64,000 nt of DNA from positions 42,610,663 to 42,674,662 of the forward strand of contig CM034239.1 in the NCBI GenBank assembly GCA_019916065.1. The letters are read 5' to 3'. Below the pieces are notes generated by a model. That model had not been told where the DNA came from and searched no databases. It was given only the letters and a program-made list of their open reading frames with translations. Shown here in pieces: positions 47,479 through 59,217 of this stretch (the first letter of the stretch is position 1; each line of letters opens with the position of its first letter). The position numbers were made by a program, and so were the translations under genes. The DNA is from Vitellaria paradoxa. Taxonomy: Eukaryota; Streptophyta; Magnoliopsida; Ericales; Sapotaceae.

Positions 47479-47490
47479 TGATATCAGAGC
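47479..47490 (+). other. Primer binding site of the chromovirus
   Basis: TGATATCAGAGC differs at one base (G to A) from TGGTATCAGAGC, the complement of the initiator tRNA-Met 3' end. Confidence 0.75.
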
Positions 47491-47916
47491 CTAGGTTTAG
47501 GAATACCTAGGGACAGCGGGAATTTTTTTTTTTTATGGTTTTGGTGTTATGTGTTATGAAATATGTTATGCATGATTTGATTTTTGGGGCCTTGAAATTT
47601 CAAAATCTAAATTTTGTTTTTTCTTTGTTTCTAGCTCGATAGCACCGAGAGTTGTGCCAGTTGCTAGGGGCAGAAGACGTGGGCGACCCAAGGGTCGCAG
47701 GGTTCAAGCCGGTTGTGGTCGTGTGGAGTTCAGGCTAGTTTAGGCCGTGGTGCCCTAGTTGAGGGGGTACATCCAGAGTTGACCCGTGAACAGGGGTCTA
47801 ATGCAGATGCAGGGTTTGAGGTTCCGCCAGGTATAGCTCCAGTGCCATAGCAAGAGGAAGTGCAATCTGGATAGCCTTTGATTTAGACACCTGTAGTATT
47901 TGATCCTACCACATTT

Positions 47917-48982
47917 ATGCATCAGGTAACAGCAGCCATGGCAGTTCGAGCAGGAAGTAGAGCACTAGTGGGACCTCTACCAGCTTCTAATCAGTTAGCG
48001 GGTTCTTTGGAGCGCTTCAGGAAGATGAAGCCTCCTAGCTATGACGGAGCGCTAGACTCCGATGTTGCAGAGGGTTTTTTCAGCCAATGCGAGAAAATTC
48101 TCAAGGCTCTTCAGATCACACATATTCAGACGAGGATTTCCTTTGTCATTTTTCAATTCACTGGTGATGCTGCTTTGTGGTGAAGCTCTGTAAAAGGTTC
48201 ACATGATGTGGCAACTTTGACTTGGGAGAGATTCTAGGAGTTATTTTGTGAGCACTTTCTCCCTATCACTCTCAGGGATGGGAAGAAGGACGAGTTTATA
48301 ACCTTGACTCAGGGAAACATGACAGTGTTGAAATATGAGCATCGATTTGCTTCTCTCTCCACTTATGCTCCAGAACTGGTATCCACAGAGAGATATAAGT
48401 GCAGACGATTTGAGAGAGGTCTACGAGTAGGTATCAGGAGCAGAGTTGTCCCACTGGGGTTGGATGATTATAAGATCTTGACTGGTCGGGCTATGACCAT
48501 TGAGAAGGACTTGAATGATGTCAGGATGATAAATGAAAACAAGCCGAGTAAGATTATTGCTCTTCAACCAAATAGTGGTCACAAAAAAAAGGAACAGGGA
48601 GGGACCCAGTGAGTCCCAGCCACAACGTTTCCAGCAGAGGAGCGTGGTTCCTACTCAGGTAGCTAGCAGGGTACAGTCTCAAGGGTCAATTGTGTGCCAT
48701 ATTTGTAATCAACCGGGGCATAAAAAGTATCACTGTCCACTGAAGAGTGCACCAACCAGAACTGAACAGCTGTTTGAGTCACGATTTGAGCAGAGGTCGG
48801 GACTACTGACGTGTTACTCTTGTGGGCAACGGGACCATTTCTCTAAAAATTGCCCTCAGGGTAATAGTATAGCAAGATTCCGGCAACCGACACAACCAAT
48901 TCAGAGTAACAGGCCGATAGCATCACGATCTTTTCAGAATCCGTTTCGGCAAGAACCACAAGGTACTGCCCAAATTTTTTAG
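47917..48982 (+). pseudogene. Chromovirus gag remnant with two CCHC zinc knuckles
   Basis: Capsid-type blocks (FRKMKPPSYDG near 48020, YEHRFASLSTYAPEL near 48340) are in one frame, interrupted by TGA at 48181 and TAG at 48235. An A run near 48584-48591 marks a frameshift after which CHICNQPGHKKYHC and CYSCGQRDHFSKNC (both CX2CX4HX4C) follow in the frame that continues into pol. The gag packages element RNA; this copy is non-functional. Confidence 0.82.
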
Positions 48983-51900
48983 AGAACAGCTTAAGGTGGT
49001 CTGCAACAGCGGTAGAGAGGTGGAAAGCCACCTGCAGCTCCCACTCAGGGGAGGATATTTGCCATAGCACCGACTGATGGACCTGCTAAGCCCATTGTCA
49101 CTAGAGGTACATTTACAGTTTTCTCCTCACATGTCACTGTCTTGGTAGATACAGGAGCTTCGCATTCATTCATATCTGAGAATTGTATGTCTGCACTTAA
49201 ATTATCTATTGAATACTGGTCACCACCTTTACATGTTGAAACCACAATCAGGGGATACTCCCAATTGGATAGAGTTTATCGAGATTGTGTGATAGCAGCA
49301 AAGATGGAGATATCAGTAAATTATTATCAGTTCTTGCATGATTTTATTGTGCTAAAAATGGACAATTTTGATGTGATACTTGGGATGGATTGGTTGATTG
49401 CGTACCGAGCATTCATTGATTGTTTTAAGGGATGTGTGACCTTGCACACTCCTAAAGAGGAAGTGATAAAGTTTACAGGAGACTGCAATAGTCCTCAGAC
49501 TTTGCCTGCTCTAGATGGGCAAGAACAAGTGGACCTTTATAGTTTGTTTGCCTGTTTAGAAGTGGAAGATGGGGAACAACGTGTGGCTGAAATACCACGG
49601 GTAGTTTGCGAGTTTTCAAAGCTATTCCCGGAAGATTTGTTTGGGTTACCACCAAAAATAGAAGTAGAGTTTACAATTGATTTAGTTCCAGGGACCGAGC
49701 CAATATCTATTGCGCTTTATCGGATAGTACCCGCAGAACTAGCCGAGTTGAAGATTCAAATTGAGGATTTGACCTCAAAAGGATTTATCCAACCTAGCAC
49801 ATCTCTGTGAGGTGCACTAGCACTGTTTGTAGTAAAGAAGAATAGTACTCTCAGGATGTGCATTGACTATAGAAGACTGAACAGAGTCACCATCAAGAAT
49901 CGGTATCCCTTGCTGAGGATTGATGACCTATTTGATCATTTAAAGGGGTCGGTATTTTTTTCGAAAATCGATCTAAGGTCGGGTTATCGCCAGTTAAGGG
50001 TGTAAATAAAGGATATCCTCAAGACAACATTTAGGACTCGATACGGCCATTACGAGTTACTTGTTATGCCATTTGGGTTGACAAATACACTAGCAGTTTT
50101 CATAGATCTGATGAATCAGATATTTAGTAAATATTTGGATCAGTTTGTGGTTGTCTTCATTAATGACATATTAGTCTACTCTCAATCAGAGGAAGAGCAT
50201 GAGAGGCATTTACGAATTGTGCTTCAGACCTTGAAGGATAACCAACTATATGCCAAGCTCAATAAGTGTGAATTTTGGCTTTGAAAGGTGAAATTTCTCG
50301 GACATGTGGTATCTACTGATGGTGTTGCGATAGACTCTTCAAAGATTAATGTAGTTATAGACTGGCCAAGGCCAACAACTGTGTTCAAAATTTGTAGGTT
50401 CTTGGGGTTAGCAGGATGCTATCGGAGCTTTGTGTTAGATTTTTCACGATTAGTTGAGCTGATGACGAGATTGACTCAGAAGGGGGTCAAATTTGTGTGG
50501 GATGAAGCTTGCGAGCGTTCATTCTAAGAATTGAAGAAAAGATTGACTTCTGCTCCAGTGCATATAATTCTAGAAAGGGGTTTGGGGTATGCAATTTATT
50601 GTGACGCTTCCAAAGAAGGTTTAGACTGTGTCTTAATGCAAGAAGGGAAGATAGTAGCTTATGGGTCTCGACAACTAAAAACGCATGAGAAGAATTACCC
50701 GATGCACGATCTTGAGTTAGTAGCAGTTATCTTTACACTTAAAAGCTAGAGGCACTATTTCTATAGGGAGAAATTTGAAGTTTTCTCCGACTACAAGACT
50801 TTGAAGTACATATTTACTCAAAAGGATCTGAACTTGAAGCAACAGAGATGGGTTGAGTACATGAAAAACTTTAACTTTGAACTGCATTACCATCCGGGCG
50901 AGGGCAACGTGGTTGCTGATGCCTTAAGCCGGAAGACCCATGCCACCTTGGCTAGTGTGGCAGTGCAGGAGTGCAGGATGATAGATAATTTGGGTGAGTT
51001 TGAGCTTGACTATTAGGAGGTCGAGAATCGAGCAGTGTTATGTTCTACGATGATTTAGCCTACCGTACTAAGCAGAGTTGTGGAGGCCCAAGGTACTGAT
51101 ACTAAAGCTAATGAGTGCCGGGTACGGATGAGTAGTAATGAGGTCATACCTGGTTGGACGACAGGGTCAAATGGAAGATTGGGATTTTAGGGAAGACTGT
51201 TTGTACCAATTTTAGTTCAAGATGCAGTATTAAGGAAGTTTCACCACTCCAAGTTTGCAGTACATCCTGGAGGGACAAAGATGTACCAAGATCTTCGTCG
51301 ACAGTTTTTCTGGGTTGGGATAAAAAGAGATGTAGCTGATTTTGCGAGTAAGTGTTTGACTTGTCAGTGAGTGAAAGTAGAGCATCAGAGACTAGCAGGA
51401 TTGCTTCAACCATTGCTAGTTTCGAAATAGAAGTAAAAAAATATCACAATGGACTTCGTTGCCAATTTGTCCAAGTCTCCCAAGAAGCATGATACTATTT
51501 GAGTGGTAGTGGATAGATTAACAAAGTCAGCGCACTTCTTACCGATTTGTTTGACTGACTCAATGGATAGTTTGGCTCAGTTGTACATTAAGGAGATTGT
51601 GAGGCTACATGGGGCTCCGGTGTCAATCGTATCAAATAGGGATCCCAGATTTGCATCTTATTTCTAGCAGAGTCTCCAGTAAGCCATGGGTACAGAGTTG
51701 ATGATCAGTACCGCCTATCATCCTCAAACAGATGAGCAGTCTGAACGTACTATTCAAATCTTAGAGGACATGCTTCGGGCATGCGTACTGAATTTTCAGG
51801 GTAGCTAGGACGTGCACCTTCCATTGGTAGAGTTTGCATACAACAACAGCTATCAGTGCAGTATTGAGATAGCACCTTACGAGACATTGTATGGTAGGCC

Positions 51901-52489
51901 ATGCAGATCCCCTATTTGCTATGCAGAGGTTGAGGAGAGAACTTTGTTGGGACCTGAGATGGTTCGGGAGACAATAGAGAATATCAAAATCATCAGGCAG
52001 AGGCTCGAGACGGCGCGCAGTTGCTAGAAGAGCTATGCTGACCGAAGGCGAAGGCCATTGGAGTTTGAGGTAGGAGACCATGTGTTTCTAAAGGTCTCGC
52101 CATGTAAGGGACAGTTCCAGTTTAACCGTAAGGGCAAGTTGTCACCGAGGTTCATTGGGCCATTCAATGTGCTAGCTCGGGTTGGCGAAGTGGCTTATCG
52201 TTTGGCTTTGCCACCAAAGTTGTTAGGGGTGTATGCTGTGTTTTATGTGTCCATGTTAAGGAAGTACATCCCTGACCCGTCGCATGTTTTGGATTGGGGA
52301 GAGCTTGAGGTAGATTCCAATGTTTCCTACGAGATAAAGCCTATGAGAATTGTGGATTCTCGTAAGCAGGTTCTTCAAGGAAAGATAATACCATTGGTTC
52401 AAGTACTATGGAAGTATCATGGGATAGATGAGTCGACTTGGGAGCACGAGCAAGATATGAGACATCGTTTTCCCGAGTTATTTACTTGA
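48983..52489 (+). pseudogene. Chromovirus pol remnant: protease, RT, RNase H, integrase, chromodomain-like end
   Basis: All blocks lie in a single reading frame from 49142 to 52489 (1,115 codons plus the final stop) with no frameshift but 16 internal stops. Protease VDTGASHSF is at 49147. RT has [11 protein letters not shown] near 49850 and FINDILVYS near 50160, where the catalytic first Asp of the usual FIDD is Asn. RNase H includes CDASKEG near 50600. Integrase has an HHSK...CLTCQ zinc finger near 51240-51367 and MDFV near 51452. The end (near 52340-52480) resembles the chromodomain-like tail of Tekay elements. Stops: 49808, 50003, 50282, 50525, 50747, 51014, 51056, 51188, 51368, 51428, 51434, 51500, 51665, 51680, 51806 and 52025. 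Confidence 0.88.
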
Positions 52490-52537
52490 TTTTTGTTGTA
52501 TTATTTTGTTATTTAATTTTCGATGACGAAAATTTTA

Positions 52538-54369
52538 TAAGGAATGGAGGATGTAAGAACCCAAAATTTTAAAAATATATATATACTTTTATTTTATTCA
52601 AATATTTATTTTATGTATGACATGTTTATTTAATCGATTATGTGTGCATATATTATATGATGCTAATGTATATTTGAAATAAATAAATATATATATATAT
52701 ATATATATTAGCTGAATGTGTTTTCTATTTATTGGGGGGGAGAGGTGCATTCTTATTGGCTGAGTGAGTGACAAAGAGTTAATGTAGTGTAAGGAGACCA
52801 AGAGAGGGGTTCTGGAAATACGTGTGTGTAAGAAAGTTATGACAAGAAATTATTGCTATAAGAGAGGCCAAACGGTTGCAGCTAGGAATTGATGGTTTAA
52901 AAGTGTATTGATGGATAAGTTATGGTAATACATGTACCGGAAGAAAAAGATGAAACATTTTTACATGTGATGATAAACCACTTTTCTTCATCTCCCATCC
53001 TTTTCTTCACATACATAACTTGCACCAGAGAGTTTTCTTCTTCCCGCTATTCTTTTATTTTGATTTCAAAAGTTCCAATAAGAGGAGGTTGGTACAATCA
53101 TACCTATTAAGAGAAATCAGTGTAAGACGAATAAAGTCCTGAGTTAAGTTCGAAAGCAGGAATCGCAGAAATCACTCTAGAGGGCCAACTTGAGTTGATA
53201 GTAACGCAATACACACCGATTGTCTACGTGTGTAGTGAGGTAGATGGGATTATGTTTATTTGATATATTTTTTTTTTATCATGTCATGTATATATATATG
53301 TGCAAGGAATGAAAAACTTGTTCTATGAATTGATTCTTGATTATGTGAAATTCTGGAACTTTCACGTTGAAACGGGTACACTGTTTTCCCATAAAAATTA
53401 TACTTAAAATTGATTTAATTTTTAAAACTTTTATATGTTAAATTAGACATGTAGATGAGTTTCCTGTAAAAATTTGATATTTTTGGAATTGAAATGGAAT
53501 TATAAAAAAATAGTCAAACTTGACTGTTGGTTGGGGATTTCCATACTAGGATCAGCATATTATTTTTATATGAAATTCACGCTTAGAGGTTGAATTAATT
53601 TTTGATATTTTTATATATGGGATTACATATCCAAAATAATATTCAGTAAAATTTTCATATTTTTTTGAGTTAAAATGGTTTTTATAAAAATTTTGAAAAT
53701 TGACTGTTGTTTTAAATTGCTGTGCTGACAGGAGTTTGATTTTTGGTATAAAAATGATATACCGAGAGATTAAATTAATTTCCAAAAATTTTATATATGA
53801 AACTAGACATGTTAGAGATTCTACAGTAAAATTTTTATACTTTTTAATTAATAATTTATTTTATAAAAATATTGAAACTTGGCTGCTTGGTTTACGTTGC
53901 TGTACTGACAACAGTCAGACATTTGGTATAAAAGGTATAAATAAAAGTTGATATTATTTTTGAAATTTTTATATGTTAAACTAGATATATGAATGAGCTT
54001 TCTGTAAAAATTTCAAAATTTTTGGATTTAAAATGGATTTTATTAAAAATTGTGAAATTGAACTGTTCTGTATGGTTCTAACAGAAATACCCATTTAGTA
54101 TTTTTAAAATCTGTATTATATGGCTTTATGAATAAATTTTAAATTTTATTTTTTATGTAACTAGAGTTAATTATAAGTATTTTAGGCTTTTGAAGTAGTG
54201 TAAAATATTTTATTTTCTATTTTTCATGAATAATCAAAATTTATATCTTGAATCTTTCTTTGTCATGGCATGCTTGATATAAAATTTTGTTTATCAAGCT
54301 AGTTGTATATATATTCTTGAATATGGTTGCATGAGATTTATTTGATAAATGTTGTAATAAGAATGATAT
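52538..54369 (+). repeat. Polypurine tract and 3' LTR (incomplete) of the chromovirus
   Basis: AAGGAATGGAGGA (52539-52551) is the polypurine tract and TGTAAGAACCC at 52552 the LTR start, placed about 60 bases after the pol stop as usual. The LTR runs through a (TA)n stretch at 52688-52708 and a tandem array (separate entry). Its end was not found and probably lies beyond the inserted Athila-like element. Confidence 0.7.
53410..54125. repeat. Four degenerate 180-base tandem repeats inside the chromovirus LTR
   Basis: Units start at 53410, 53590, 53770 and 53948 (spacing 180, 180, 178) with TTRAATTAATTTTT-like starts, then AYTAGACAT, a TCTGTAAAATTT-like block and a GACTGTT...GCTGTRCTGACA block. 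Divergence between units is considerable. Confidence 0.8.
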
Positions 54370-56115
54370 TGATAGACTCGAGTGTTGCTAGTCCTTAGCA
54401 ATGCCCTTTATTAAAGTGAAATACAACTACCATCCTATTTCTCTTTTCGTTGGAAACACAGCTACACTTAGCTACGTGTAGCAAGCCCTTTAAACTCCTA
54501 GGTTCCCCCTAGTGGACGAGTAAGGTCTCGTGAGGGTTTGCAGCGATGCTACCCACAAACATTTATGACATGGTCTCAATGTGTCAAAAAGTGATTAAGA
54601 TAAAAAATGAATCAAACTCAACCTCAACAAGTCACAAAACCCAAATATCATGTGTAATTTCCAAGTGCTAATCATAAATGCATGGACTATCAAAGTAGAA
54701 AGAGCATGTGTGCAAAATTGTTTCATTCATTCAACAAGGTTACAAGAGCATAAACGGAACTAGGTTTTGACTTCAAATACTCACAGGGTACCACTTATAA
54801 AAATGAATTCACTCATCAAGGGTTCACACATATCTATTAGCATATGATGCTGTCTTAGTTGCACATAACCCCACAAATAAGTGAGTGAACTGAAATGAAA
54901 TTCAAAGTGGACAGCTCATAACCATGTTCCAATGCAAATGTAAGAGATCACACCACACAACCTACATAAGACCACCACATGCACAATACAAAAGTTGCTT
55001 GCTTAGAATCCACTAGGTCTTTGTTTTGGTTGTAACTTGGCCAAGGGTTATGGTTAACAATGGAGGATATGGAAATCAAAGCACCTGTTTTGGGATAAAG
55101 ATGCTCAAGTGCTCACAAGTCCGGAAATATCCATTTCCTTTCCGAACCCCAACAAGGATCCCAACAAGAAACTTATTCACAAACTTACAAACTACTCGTG
55201 GGACATTCTCAATAATTATAATACAATGCCGAAGTCCCAAAATTACACAAGCAAAAAGGAATGACAAAAAATTTTTTTTAATTTTTTTTTCATTTTTTTC
55301 ATTTTTTTCTTATTTTTTTGTTTTTTTAAATAATGAAAATATATCAGCTAGATTCTCCACCCAATATTTCCTCTCAATATGCTCTCAAAAGTTTCCATCC
55401 CCAACCCCCATTCACATCATTGACATTAAGGCACTTTCACAACCCAAGACATGTGAGGTAAGGCTTAAAGTGTGTGAATAAGGTTAAGGGATAATATATG
55501 AGGTGGGAACCAAAGAAAAAAAAAATATATATATATATATATATATTTATTTATCACACACTTTATTAAACAGGCTTCAAGTTGGCTCCTAGGGTAATTC
55601 ATAACAAGAAAGGATAAAGAGGCCCAAAAACAGCAAAGAAGGCCTAGCATCATGTTCAAAGCTTGCAACAACTCATAATGTGCCAAGTGAAACTCATGCA
55701 AGTGTGTGTGATGCAATTGGTACATTGAAAACTAAAGTGAAGAACAAAAGAGCTGTGATTATGTGCAAACTCTCAAGAAAAGAATAATAGGCTCAAAAGC
55801 TCACCATTAAGGGGTATAAGTCTCCACCAAGTCCAAGAATGCTCAATTAACCAATATTAAACACAATTCACTCCTAAGCACATAAACTATTTTCTATGAT
55901 AGTCAAAAATGCACAAGGTCATTATACAATCAACTTGAGCTAAGTTTCCTATTAACGCTTGAACAAAACTCACTTATCACTCTCTCATTTAATTCCACAA
56001 TCAACTAAACCAAAAAGAAGGGCTGCCATTTAGGTCTTACTGTGTTAATTCATGCATTTAGGAAGAACGCTCAAAAATTTTAAAATTTTTCAATTTTAAC
56101 ACAAAAGATCATCAT
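54370..56115 (-). repeat. Probable 3' LTR of the Athila-like element
   Basis: Bounded on the right by the polypurine-like tract on the minus strand and on the left by a TG-starting change of sequence character after the chromovirus LTR. About 1.75 kb, in the size range of Athila LTRs. The other LTR is outside the window, so the borders cannot be verified here. No gene seen in it. Confidence 0.5.
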
Positions 56116-56489
56116 GCGAACCCTACCCCCCAACTTAAAATTCACATTGTCCTCAATGTGAGAACTATGAAGCGTATGTAGGCCTGTAATGTGCATTAGT
56201 GAGCATGATGATGCGCATGAACAATAACTACAAAAGACACAATTAAAAACAAAACACAAATAAAACCAACAAGCACCCATTAGTCAAACCACTAAGATAA
56301 CTTCAACTACATGTCCCCCCAACTAAAGTGCAGTGACTCATGATAGACATACAAAAGAATAACAATGATATAAAAAAAATATAAGACTAAAATAAACAGT
56401 AAGAAGGAGAAGTACCTTAAGTTGGCTTCAAATGTGACAAAAGCACAGCGAAAATCAAAAAGTGATTGCAAAGAAATACCAAAGTCATC

Positions 56490-56954
56490 CTAGTCTGACT
56501 CGTTAATATTATCAGCACCCTCAGCCTCAATCTCACAGTTAGCATTCGTAATCTCAACAGCTTCCAATGGCGTCATGTCGTGATAACCCATGTCAGATTC
56601 AATTATAGTGTCAATGTCGGTGTCGTAAGTGGGTGTGTCAAACCAATCAGTAGAGATATTGATTTCAGCCTACTCCATATCCAACAGGAGTTGGAGATTA
56701 ACCCCATCCCACCATTGTCCCTCAAGAATTTGATCAGGGTTTATATGAACAATGGGAGGAAATACCAGTGGCAATGGCAGAGAATTACGCTCAATGAAAC
56801 ACTCGTCCGGCCAGGATTCCAAGGCAACCTCTGGATAGTCAGAATCACTTGCCTCACTGTATACATAAGGTATACCCTCCCACTTACGTTTCCTTCCAGT
56901 TAACGTGTTAGTTTTAAACTTTGGGTTATCAATATCGGGAGTACGACCAGTCAT
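56490..56954 (-). pseudogene. Small acidic ORF of the Athila-like element, one internal stop
   Basis: From ATG at 56954 to TAG at 56490 the frame holds 155 codons with a single internal TAG at 56672-56670. The product would be strongly acidic in its second half (many Asp, Glu) with a basic patch (LTGRKRKWEG) near the start. I recognise no family and see no membrane segment within it. It lies between the larger third ORF and the 3' LTR. It could be a fourth ORF, or the tail of ORF3 after mutation. Confidence 0.35.
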
Positions 56955-57208
56955 GACGAGCTTGTGCTTACAGAAGAAATATAGAACAAATTTTTGAGAA
57001 TAAAACCATATAATGCAACAATTATAAGTGAAGAAAAATTAATTAAATCAACTGAAAATGAACAAACATAAGCATTAAACATTAAAGTAACAAATAATCC
57101 AAACAGCCAAAATAAATATCACATATTACAGAGTTTTAGGAGTAGCAGATAATACAATGAATACATAATCCTAAACTCTCAAAAACCAAAAAAAAAAGTA
57201 AAATCCTG

Positions 57209-58303
57209 TCATTGAGGAGGTGGAGGTGGAAAAGAGTCTCTAATGTGATCTAAAATGCTGTGCAGCAAATGTCCCTGGGTCTGTTGAGACTGTTGAATGC
57301 GTAGCAACAACTGATGATCGTCCTCTTAATTCTGCTCCATGTGACTGATGCACTCAGATAATACTCCAATTTGTTCAGCTAATTCTGCATTAGTGACTTC
57401 CTGGTCATCGTCAGACTCTTCTAAAACCTGTGATGGTCCACCCTCTACCGGGTCTTCAGTCTTCCTCTTTTTCTTTGCTAGTATTCCTCGGAATTTAGAG
57501 TAAGATGTAGTGTTGAAGGGCTGCAATCCCAAGGCAATGGGCAGGTCATCTGAAATTTGAGCTCCATTTCTCCTAAAAATATCAGTCAGAGCACCTCCAA
57601 ATGGAAAAGCGGTTAAGGACCCTAAATGCTCACAAACATAGGCCAAGTGATGCCATAAGTAAGAAGGCAAATCAATTGCCATTCCTGTCCTAATAGCATA
57701 TATCAGACGATCTTGAATGGAAGTGCAATCGGCATTCCTATTTTAAGGCAATAGATTAGTATAAGAAAACATATGCAAGGCCCAGTATTTATCCTTTAGT
57801 ACCGAAGCTGGTTTCCTATATTCCCCTACCCATTCCTACTCTTTTGATAAGATTTTTGATACTACAATAGGGAAAGGTTGGGTACCCTCCGCTGGATATG
57901 TGAACTCAGGATTTTGTACGCATGGTAATTGAAAAACTTTAGCGAAATCATCTGGTGTAATTATAACCTCAACCCCCCAGACCCAGCTTATAAGGCGCTC
58001 TCTACCTCGTCTCCGGATAATTGAACCTTCTTTGAAGTTGGCAAAGAATTCCTTAACTAAATCAGTCACATAGTAATCATTGAATTTCGCGATGTAGAGC
58101 CATTGTCGCCCTTCAAAATTTTGCTCCAACATAAACTCTTCCCTTCTAAAGTGTTCAATTACCCAAAAACGCTCAATGATAACAGGTTTGTGAACCAAAA
58201 CATCATCATAACTGCGCTCAAATGCTTCCTTCCAGAATCTGGTTCTATCAAAAGAAGGGATTCCAACTTTTCGGTTGGCACTATGTTTAACCCGTGGAGC
58301 CAT
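57209..58303 (-). pseudogene. Athila-type third ORF (env-position; plant transposon protein domain)
   Basis: One frame of 365 codons from 58303 to a TGA at 57209, broken by three in-frame stops (one at 57838-57836). The N-terminal half (RKVGIPSFDRTRFW, FFANFKEGS, VWGVEVIITPDDFAKVFQLP) resembles the 'putative plant transposon protein' domain often found in Athila-related elements. The C-terminal half has KKKRK, an acidic stretch (EESDDDQE) and a PPPPP end. It occupies the place where some Athila elements carry an env-like gene, but I see no signal peptide or membrane anchor, so an envelope role is not supported. Confidence 0.65.
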
Positions 58304-59217
58304 GGAAGCTACAAATTATCGATAATAGAAATTGAATTAATCAACCATGTCCACACAAATTCAGTGGCCCCAATCTAATTACAACAATGAGAACTTAAAT
58401 CATGGTGGATATATCAATTGAGAGAAATATACGGTTGTGCACATCCACCATGATTGGGTGCACTTGATCATTTAGGTGGCCATACAATATCCACCAACAA
58501 ATAGGGTCCCTTAACCAATATAACAATCTGAACACAATGTGAAGAAATAAGAGTTTTGTAACAAGAGCAATTCAAAATTCAACAGTAAATCAAACCCCTC
58601 GGACCCAAAGTGTAACTCACGACAAAGGGGGTGTAAGCATGTGAAATACTTCACACCCAATGAGAATTTCTAATTCCCCATAGGTTGGAATTCTATATAG
58701 AACCCATCCTTACAAGAAAGCACAACCTTTGAAGCTATTTGGCTCAGGTTGAAGAGGCACAAAAGAACCGTGACTTAGGGCTTGAAAGGAAATAAAGAAC
58801 ATACCTTGTAGGCGAGTCGATAGGACGATGGAAGGGTGATTTGACCCAAATGGAGCTAGGGATGACTCAATCTTGAGGAAACCTGAAAAGATGAAAGGAG
58901 AAATCAAAAGGAGAAGAAGTTGTGAGAGAAAAATATAATGTTTGTGCTACCGAATTTGGGAAATAAAAGCTTATAGGGTCCGGACCACTCGCGGACGGTC
59001 CAGACCACAGAATGGTCTCAGCTCAGCAAAGTTTCCAGCAACTTATTGTGGTCCCAACCATGGGTAGAGGGTCCGGACCATAAAAAGGACATTACCACTC
59101 TGTTTTGCTCTTCTTTTCCAAATATGAGGAAGGTTCTAATCTAAAGTTTAAAAACCTAAGATAAAAAAAAAGTTAAACCTATCTTAAGCCTAATTATGGT
59201 ACAACTACAACAATTTA
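58304..59217. other. Non-coding gap between integrase and third ORF in the Athila-like element
   Basis: No ORF of note. Around 58975-59090 two GGGTCCGGACCA-type blocks appear as near-inverted and direct copies, similar in wording to the repeats at 46420-46592. Confidence 0.5.

Larger units (their letters stand above)
47445..54369 (+). mobile_element. Del/Tekay-like chromovirus (Ty3/gypsy), decayed, 5' LTR nearly absent
   Basis: Order PBS, gag with two CCHC knuckles, protease, reverse transcriptase, RNase H, integrase and a chromodomain-like end identifies a Ty3/gypsy chromovirus. Pol is followed by a polypurine tract and an LTR start (TGTAAGAACCC). Left of the PBS only about 35 bases resembling an LTR end (TGTCACGCCCCG...ATCACA, 47445-47476) remain; no copy of the 3' LTR start or its 180-base repeats occurs upstream. 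The 3' LTR seems cut at about 54370 by the Athila-like element. It cannot move on its own. Confidence 0.88.

Noticed and set aside
47836..58303. Plant envelope protein or endogenous virus
   Set aside because: The third ORF shows no signal peptide or membrane anchor, and all other parts are ordinary Ty3/gypsy retrotransposon proteins.
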